From: Bacteroidota bacterium
Lineage (GTDB): Bacteria; Bacteroidota; Bacteroidia; 2-12-FULL-35-15
Assembly: GCA_016722565.1 (NCBI GenBank)
Contig: JADKIU010000001.1
Location: 682,001-746,000 of the forward strand
DNA: 64,000 nt
Reading direction: 5' to 3'
The position numbers and the translations under genes were made by a program. Each line of letters starts with the position of its first letter. Within the stretch, counting starts at the first letter, position 1. The notes beneath the pieces were generated by a model. That model was not told the origin of the DNA and did not search any database. It worked only from the letters and a program-made list of their open reading frames with translations. Of the stretch, positions 59,201 to 64,000 are shown one piece after another.

Positions 59201-61266
59201 AGAGTTCTTTTCAATACATTCCCGGAAAACGCGGTTGGGAGCAAGCTCATTTTTTTCAATTTAAAAACAATGATTATCAATATGTAAAGTTTAATCGCCC
59301 TTTCCGCAGATTTGATTTTGTAAATGATATTAAGAGTTTGCAATGTAATAATGGTTTATCTGGTTATGTTGGTTGGTTTAATGTGAATTATAAATTGAAT
59401 GGAGCCTTGGAATACGTTTCCAGTTGGGCAATTCCGGGTTTTACAATTGCAGCATTCGATCCTGTTAGCAACACAAGCATGAAGTCTATTTCCTTAGGAA
59501 CCGGTTTTTCTCAGTTTGGAAGTGTTACTTTTTCTACGGCAGGGTTAGAAGAAAATGCTTGTGATTATTTTGATACTGATTCAGTCAACAGAGCAAAAAT
59601 TACCAATTTTATAATGAATGATATTCCTGTCGGATACAATGTGTTGGCGTATTCACAAGACAATCATTCCATTCCTGCTTACGAAGAAAGTTTATACTTG
59701 GCTTTCGAATCACTTGGCAGTGCCCAAATTCGATCCGTGCCTTCGCAACGTCCTTTTATCATGTTTGGAACAAAAGGTGATCCCATTGGATCTGCTACCG
59801 AGGTTATTGGTGATTCGATTAATTCAATGATACAGTTGGATACTGCCTTATTTAGTAACTGGAATCAGGGTTTTATTGCTTCTCCGGTTATTGGCCCGGC
59901 TTTAAGTTGGGATTCTTTATCATGGAAACAACATCACATCGATGGTGCAATCACTGCTGATAGTATTTTTGTTCAGGTCATTGGAATAATGGCCGATGGT
60001 TCGGAAGATACCTTGGCAAATTTTAATTCCTCTCAGTTGGATATTGGAAATTTAAATTCGTATGCAAATGCAGCCATCTATCCCAATATTCGTTTGATTG
60101 CATACATGAAAGACGATACATTAAACACCCCTCCTCAACTGGAACGTTGGCAAGTTATTTATACGCCCGTTCCCGAATCGGCCATCAATCCGGTGTTGGG
60201 TTATTATGCAAAGGATTCAGTTCAAGAGGGCGACAATATGGTTGTTCATTTGCCTATTCAAAATATTAGTGAATATACCTTTGTCGATAGTTTATTAGTG
60301 ACTTACTGGATAGAAGATGCAAACAATATTAGTCACGCTTTGCCTTCGAAATTAAAAAAGAACTTGTTCACTCCGAATGAAGTTATAATTGATACTATTT
60401 TAGTCAACACAGAAGGTTATCCGGGTGCCAATGCACTCTGGGTTGAAGTTAACCCAATTAAACCAATGGATACATTGGATTTGCCCAAAACACAACTGGA
60501 ACAATATCATTTTAATAACATTGTACGTATTCCTTTCAATACATCTTCTGATCATATCAACCCTCTGCTGGATGTTACGTTTGATGGTGTTCATATTTTG
60601 AATAGTGATATTGTTTCTGCGAAACCGAATGTTTTAATTCAGTTGAAAGACGAAAATCAGTTTTTAGCACTGAACGATACTGCAGATTTTAAATTGTTTC
60701 TGCAATATCCTTCGGCCACCATTCCTCAACGAATTTATTTTGGTTCCACCCTTTCGTTTACTCCCGCTTTATTGCCAAACAATAGCTGTAAATTGAATTT
60801 CACCCCATCGCTTTATCAGGATGGAAAATATCAATTGATTGTGCAAGCAAAAGATAAGTCCGACAATCAATCGGGTGGAATTGATTATAAAATTAATTTT
60901 GAAATCGTAAATAAAGCAACGATTACCGAAGTGATGAATTATCCGAATCCTTTTTCTACAGCTACTCATTTTGTATTTACATTAACCGGTTCGGAAGTGC
61001 CAACCTACTTTAAAATCCAAATTTTAACAATTACCGGCAAAGTAATTCGGGAAATTACAAATGATGAATTGGGATTGTTGCATGTAGGCAGAAACATCAC
61101 AGATTATGCGTGGGATGGTAAAGATGAATTTGGTGATCAACTTGCAAATGGTGTTTACCTGTATCGTGTGGTAACAAATTTACGAGGGGAGGAAATCGAA
61201 AAACGGGAAAGTGGTGCAGATCAATATTTTAATAAAGGATTTGGTAAAATGTATTTAATACGATGA
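56272..61266 (+). CDS. T9SS C25-family sortase, PorU2-like
   Basis: The protein has 1,664 residues with a signal peptide ending VNSQ (about 21). The gingipain-like C25 catalytic domain lies at about 400-770. His635 in TFFGHASGSGF and Cys666 in MIANGCYSGDI form the expected dyad. Ig/CARDB-like modules follow (about 780-900), then a long strand-rich region. A FlgD-like final domain (VMNYPNPFSTATHFVFTL, AWDGKDEFGDQLANGVYLYRV) occupies the last 110 residues. PorU cuts C-terminal signals of T9SS cargo and attaches A-LPS. This version is longer than classical PorU (about 1,150-1,300), as in PorU2. It overlaps porV2 and the next gene by 4 bases each. Confidence 0.88.
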   Translation: MIKRLLVVCLIVFITLQVNSQTYGNEWINYSQFYYKIKIAQDGVCRIDSVTLAAAGIPIGSINPKNFQIFNKGVQQYIYVEGESDNVFNSGDFIEFYAQKNDGAIDSLLYINTSFVPNPYYSLINDTAVYFLTWNTSTSNNRMSLDTATDYSSYTSDSYFFKDAVSEFHNEYYEGATDVVGGTDSRYTKAEGWFGSVINLGATGTYAINTPNIYLPGPNAKIRSVVVGASQKPLTSPDHQLQIVCNSTLLVDTTFTGYEAIRFTYSVPLTALVSGSTPFQFTSVTSAFTSNRTAVSYINVKYPHTLNLEGGTNFTMYVPENFSQAKTFYSLTNFNSSGTIHLYDLTNAKRIHVTSDGTIDSVMIPNSGGEKKCYITSDGFISSIAMLQPVTPTALFTNYSSVPLDSAFVIITHKSLITSALNYQSYRSSAAGGFHNVLIADIDQLYDQFGYGIVKNPLSIKGFSNYLLNTFPTPPQNLFLIGKSHHMSVVRSDPTYYPLDLVPSYGNPSSDNLLTAGISGGVVVPGIPTGRLAAKTTADIDIYLNKVIQYEDKVLNPPAEWMKQVLHFGGGTSAFEQNTFKAFLNSYKATVEDTLYGGNVSSFFKTSSAPIDINTSDTLQEFMDNGVSLMTFFGHASGSGFDLSIDDIESYNPLPGHYPFMIANGCYSGDIHSTDLTTSENYVINNNKGMIGYLASVGLGVPYALNIYSGELYRQLSTTNYGKSIGSSIKNTISLTESTALIDPIVMSTSNEMTLHGDPAIVINSHQKPDYKIANSDVFFDLTQVNDSIITYVVRTNLGRASNDTIFTQAYRTFPDGGTQTYYSYTIAPRFKDTIAIKIPWDFSRDIGLNKIRITLDYFNRVDELNESNNATTDINFIINGGDVIPVYPYEFAILPIDTITLKASTADLFAPLRNYVFQIDTTDTFNSPFLQTSTLISSTGGVIKWKPSFSFSPLTVYYWRVSPDSTSIASGYKWRESSFQYIPGKRGWEQAHFFQFKNNDYQYVKFNRPFRRFDFVNDIKSLQCNNGLSGYVGWFNVNYKLNGALEYVSSWAIPGFTIAAFDPVSNTSMKSISLGTGFSQFGSVTFSTAGLEENACDYFDTDSVNRAKITNFIMNDIPVGYNVLAYSQDNHSIPAYEESLYLAFESLGSAQIRSVPSQRPFIMFGTKGDPIGSATEVIGDSINSMIQLDTALFSNWNQGFIASPVIGPALSWDSLSWKQHHIDGAITADSIFVQVIGIMADGSEDTLANFNSSQLDIGNLNSYANAAIYPNIRLIAYMKDDTLNTPPQLERWQVIYTPVPESAINPVLGYYAKDSVQEGDNMVVHLPIQNISEYTFVDSLLVTYWIEDANNISHALPSKLKKNLFTPNEVIIDTILVNTEGYPGANALWVEVNPIKPMDTLDLPKTQLEQYHFNNIVRIPFNTSSDHINPLLDVTFDGVHILNSDIVSAKPNVLIQLKDENQFLALNDTADFKLFLQYPSATIPQRIYFGSTLSFTPALLPNNSCKLNFTPSLYQDGKYQLIVQAKDKSDNQSGGIDYKINFEIVNKATITEVMNYPNPFSTATHFVFTLTGSEVPTYFKIQILTITGKVIREITNDELGLLHVGRNITDYAWDGKDEFGDQLANGVYLYRVVTNLRGEEIEKRESGADQYFNKGFGKMYLIR

Positions 61267-61877
61267 AACATTTTCTTTTAGTTTTTCTATTCATTCAATT
61301 CTTTTCTGTCACTCTTTTTTCACAATCTTCTTTCAGAAAACTTTCTCGCCCTGAAAAATGGTGGGTGGTTACTCATCCAATTAAAGCTAAAAAGGCACAA
61401 GTCGTTACCCAAAAAGTACAGATGGTTGTAGATTCTGTTCGCAAAAATGGCAGTATCGGAAATGAAGAAAATGGAGGGAAATTGGATGCCTTTAAACACG
61501 CTTATTGGATGGCATCTTTAGCTTGTAAAATCGGAAGGAGACAAGCGCTCAAATTAGGTAAGGCTCATGAAAAAGGCAATTACTTACAATATAAAAAACA
61601 ATTGCTTGAGGATAAAAGTATGCCAGATTCTGTCAGCTCTGTTATGGATATGAGAAACAATGCATTCGGTGCCAGTGTTGCTCAAAATAATAAGAATCGT
61701 TCAGCAATCATGCTTCAAAAATTGATAATGGATGGTTTCGCAACGGGACAATTGGTTGTTCTCAAAAAGGATGAGGAAGGAAATTATTTGACCTGCGATG
61801 GGCGCGTGATTCATTTAGATGAGTGGAAAGGGAAATGGAATGTTCCAAAGTGTGTTGTTCCTTCAATGAATCATTGA
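61263..61877 (+). CDS. Exported DUF6973-like protein
   Basis: The protein has 204 residues with a signal peptide ending TLFSQ (about 20). The core NEENGGKLDAFKHAYWMASLACKIGRRQALKLGKAHE, then DMRNNAFGASVA, resembles the DUF6973 family (conserved DAFxHAYW). His and Asn residues in these helices could be catalytic in a phospholipase-A2-like fold, but that is speculative. The start codon overlaps the PorU2 stop by 4 bases, so this protein is tied to the sortase operon. The assignment to DUF6973 is from memory of the motif. Confidence 0.7.
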   Translation: MKHFLLVFLFIQFFSVTLFSQSSFRKLSRPEKWWVVTHPIKAKKAQVVTQKVQMVVDSVRKNGSIGNEENGGKLDAFKHAYWMASLACKIGRRQALKLGKAHEKGNYLQYKKQLLEDKSMPDSVSSVMDMRNNAFGASVAQNNKNRSAIMLQKLIMDGFATGQLVVLKKDEEGNYLTCDGRVIHLDEWKGKWNVPKCVVPSMNH

Positions 61878-61886
61878 TTTTAGTAG

Positions 61887-61894
61887 TATCTTTG
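61887..61894 (+). promoter_or_regulatory. Putative -7 element of lnt
   Basis: TATCTTTG matches TAnnTTTG exactly, 14 bases before the TTG start codon. No TTG lies at the right distance upstream. Confidence 0.45.
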
Positions 61895-61908
61895 AAAAAA
61901 TAATTTTT

Positions 61909-63504
61909 TTGAAAAAATATCAATTATATATTTTATCTGTTTTAGCTGGTTTATTGTTAGCATTTGCTTGGTTTCCTCATGGTTGGATTCCACTCTTATT
62001 TGTAGCATTTGTTCCATTGCTCTGGATTGAACATCTTGTTTATCAGAATCCGGAACGGTTTAAATCACGTATTGTTTTTTTTACTTCTTTTTTGTCTTTT
62101 TTTATTTGGAATCTGTTAACGACCTGGTGGCTTAAAAATGCCTCTGTGGGTGGAGCAGTTATGGCAATCGGCCTGAATTCTATTTTTATGTCTCTGGTAT
62201 TTTTATTTTTTCATAAGATAAAAAAACGCATTGGCGAAAAATGGGGATATCTCATTTTTATTTCTATTTGGATAACGTTTGAGTTTTTATATCATGGTGA
62301 TCAACTCACATGGCCATGGTTAACGCTCGGAAATGCTTTCGCTGATAGCGTGAGCCTCATTCAATGGTATGAATACACTGGAATATTTGGTGGTAGCTTA
62401 TGGGTGTTGATTATTAATTATTGTTTTTTTAATATCCTTACTGAAGGTATTACTAAGGGAAAAGGAATCGTTTTGGCGCTAATGCTTCTTCTCCCTATCG
62501 GAGTGTCTTTTCTTTTAACTCCAATTCTTACTTTAAATAAAGTCGCTCCGAATCAACATCAAATTGTGATTGTTCAACCGAATATTGATCCGTATAACGA
62601 AAAGTTTTCAGGCTCTTACGAACAGCAATTACAAAAAATGTTAGAGCTTGCTTCTCAAAAAACGGATTCCACTACCGAGTATATTGTTTTGCCTGAAACA
62701 GCATTAATTGAAGATATTTGGGAGGATGAATTGCAGCAAGCTTCTTCTGTTCTTGCGATCCAAGAGTTTGTAAAAAGATATCCGAAGGTGAAGATGATAA
62801 TTGGTGCTTCAACTGCGAAAGCATATAAACCAGGTGAACCATTGTCGCCAACTGCCAGAAAATTTTATAATGCAGATGCTTATTATGATGCATATAATAC
62901 TGCTTTTCAGTTTGATAATTCTGGACATATTCAACAATACCACAAGTCAAAATTAGTTCCAGGCGTAGAACAAATGCCTTTGCAATTTATTTTTAAATAC
63001 CTTGATAAACTTGCATTGGAAATGGGAGGAACGAGTGGAAGTTTAGGAACTCAAGTTGAACGAAGTGTTTTTTATTCGAAAGATGAAACAAAAACAATTG
63101 CACCAGTTATTTGTTATGAAAGTGTGTATGGTGAATATGTTACTGAATATGTTAGAAAAGGTGCAACACTCATAACAATTATTACGAATGACGGTTGGTG
63201 GGGGAATACACCCGGACATATTCAACATCTGAAACTAGGAAGATTGCGTGCAATTGAAAACCGCAGATGGATAGCGCGTTCAGCAAACACGGGAATATCT
63301 TGTTTTATTGATCCTTATGGGAAAATATCACAGGCAACGGATTATTGGGTGCCTGCAGTGATTTCAGGGGCTGTAGAATATAAAAACCAGCTGACTTTTT
63401 ATACTCGTTTTGGCGATTATATTGGGCGAATGGCAATGTTTATATCATTTTTATTGATTATTTATTCTTGGTTAATCCGTTTCAGAATTATTAAAAAATC
63501 GTAA
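61909..63504 (+). CDS. lnt: Apolipoprotein N-acyltransferase
   Basis: The protein has 531 residues from a TTG start directly ahead of the first helix (KKYQLYILSVLAGLLLAFAWFP). Seven or so membrane helices precede a periplasmic nitrilase domain (about 220-490). The catalytic triad can be placed: Glu263 in LPETAL, Lys346 in YHKSKLVPGVE, and Cys402 in VICYESVYG. NDGWWGNTPGHIQHL and ANTGISCFIDPYG are conserved Lnt motifs. The enzyme adds the third acyl chain to lipoproteins in the inner membrane. It is a single gene after the porU2 operon. Confidence 0.95.
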   Translation: MKKYQLYILSVLAGLLLAFAWFPHGWIPLLFVAFVPLLWIEHLVYQNPERFKSRIVFFTSFLSFFIWNLLTTWWLKNASVGGAVMAIGLNSIFMSLVFLFFHKIKKRIGEKWGYLIFISIWITFEFLYHGDQLTWPWLTLGNAFADSVSLIQWYEYTGIFGGSLWVLIINYCFFNILTEGITKGKGIVLALMLLLPIGVSFLLTPILTLNKVAPNQHQIVIVQPNIDPYNEKFSGSYEQQLQKMLELASQKTDSTTEYIVLPETALIEDIWEDELQQASSVLAIQEFVKRYPKVKMIIGASTAKAYKPGEPLSPTARKFYNADAYYDAYNTAFQFDNSGHIQQYHKSKLVPGVEQMPLQFIFKYLDKLALEMGGTSGSLGTQVERSVFYSKDETKTIAPVICYESVYGEYVTEYVRKGATLITIITNDGWWGNTPGHIQHLKLGRLRAIENRRWIARSANTGISCFIDPYGKISQATDYWVPAVISGAVEYKNQLTFYTRFGDYIGRMAMFISFLLIIYSWLIRFRIIKKS

Positions 63505-63510
63505 TTTCGT
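63503..63510 (+). promoter_or_regulatory. Putative -7 element of lpdA
   Basis: TAATTTCG, one base off TAnnTTTG, is followed by TGC exactly as in the rplU promoter (TAATTTCGTGC at both sites). It lies 48 bases before the ATG. Confidence 0.4.
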
Positions 63511-63558
63511 GCGGTTTTTGGAGCAAATATCCAAAACGAATTTTCAAAATACTTTTTT

Positions 63559-64000
63559 ATGGAAAAATTTGATGTTACGATTATAGGCTCAGGTCCCGGT
63601 GGATATGTAGCGGCTATTCGCTGTGCGCAGTTAGGAATGAAAACTGCACTTATTGAACGTTATTCCACTCTTGGTGGAACATGCTTAAATGTTGGATGCA
63701 TTCCATCAAAAGCATTACTGGACTCATCTGAACATTTTCACAATGCGACCCATACCTTTACCGAACATGGCATTGATGTTAAAGATGTAAAAGTGAATCT
63801 TGCTCAAATGATCAAGCGCAAAGGTGAAGTTGTAAAACAAACGTGTGATGGGATTAATTTTTTGATGAAAAAAAATAAAATCACAGTGTTGAATGGACAT
63901 GGTTCTTTTGTAAATAAAAACACCATTGAAATTACTGGAGCTGATGGTAAAAAAAATCAAATAGAAACCGCAAAAACAATTATTGCTACAGGTTCAAAAC
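63559..64000 (+). CDS. lpdA: Dihydrolipoamide dehydrogenase, N-terminal part (runs off window)
   Basis: The gene starts at the ATG at 63559 and is still open at the right edge (147 codons visible). FDVTIIGSGPGGYVAAIRCAQLG is the FAD-binding motif. The redox disulfide TCLNVGCIPSKALL follows at about residues 41-55, diagnostic for E3 of the 2-oxoacid dehydrogenase complexes. The visible end ATGSK is the second FAD-site motif. The enzyme re-oxidises dihydrolipoamide with NAD+. Complex partners are not in the window. Confidence 0.95.
   Translation, partial: MEKFDVTIIGSGPGGYVAAIRCAQLGMKTALIERYSTLGGTCLNVGCIPSKALLDSSEHFHNATHTFTEHGIDVKDVKVNLAQMIKRKGEVVKQTCDGINFLMKKNKITVLNGHGSFVNKNTIEITGADGKKNQIETAKTIIATGSK

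Overview
The window is AT-rich chromosomal DNA from a Bacteroidota (Bacteroidetes) bacterium. The evidence is consistent across the window. There are type IX secretion (T9SS) cargo proteins with type A and type B C-terminal sorting domains, and a PorV2/PorU2-like pair. There are SprB-repeat and SBBP-repeat surface proteins, DUF5686 and carboxypeptidase-regulatory-like/TonB-plug proteins. Promoters resemble the TTG-N19/20-TAnnTTTG type, start sites mostly lack a clear Shine-Dalgarno sequence, and KdsD, LptB and Lnt mark a Gram-negative envelope. I see no tRNA, rRNA, CRISPR array, transposase, integrase or phage gene.

Layout. 1-3300: the end of an outer-membrane barrel gene, a plug-only TonB-like protein, and a sigma factor with a membrane anti-sigma/TPR partner. 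3370-6610: an EamA permease, rplU-rpmA and serS. 6887-18792: one very large T9SS adhesin with about 37 tandem repeats, read in two frames because of a single-base indel. 19012-20763: a seven-repeat SBBP propeller with a sorting domain. 20800-31300: mixed single genes (DUF1653, MBL hydrolase, a large envelope propeller/barrel protein, half-size TauE, M20 hydrolase, lipoprotein, YciI-VOC fusion, T9SS cargo, MATE). 31336-34693: recQ (frameshifted) divergent from kdsD. 34719-44686: a glycan or glycolipid block (GT2, DUF2304, SDR, deacetylase, unknown protein, GMC oxidoreductase, epimerase, GNAT, methyltransferase, membrane protein, TMTC-like GT-C/TPR). 44792-49364: tatC, carboxymuconolactone decarboxylase family, DUF5686, lptB. 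49462-55077: purS, pssA and a second small glycosylation cluster. 55196-63504: porV2-porU2-DUF6973, lnt. 63559 to the edge: start of a dihydrolipoamide dehydrogenase.

How the genes fit together. The main theme is the cell surface. T9SS cargo (giant adhesin, SBBP protein, type A protein) and a PorU2/PorV2 maturation pair lie beside envelope-building functions (KdsD, LptB, Lnt, PssA, TatC) and two glycosyltransferase clusters that could modify surface lipids or exported proteins. The 10-kb glycan block lies between kdsD and tatC-lptB, genes I recall as close neighbours in many Bacteroidota, so it may be an insertion.

Four long genes (adhesin, recQ, polysaccharide deacetylase, DUF5686) are each broken by one single-base indel, with homologous coding sequence continuing at once in another frame. 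Residual sequencing or assembly error is the simplest explanation, so I treat these as probably intact genes. No unmistakably new defence or mobile system was found. The best candidates for something undescribed are the glycan block with its unknown 136-residue member, the adhesin array with its palindromic promoter, and the chimeric envelope protein at 21962-25288.
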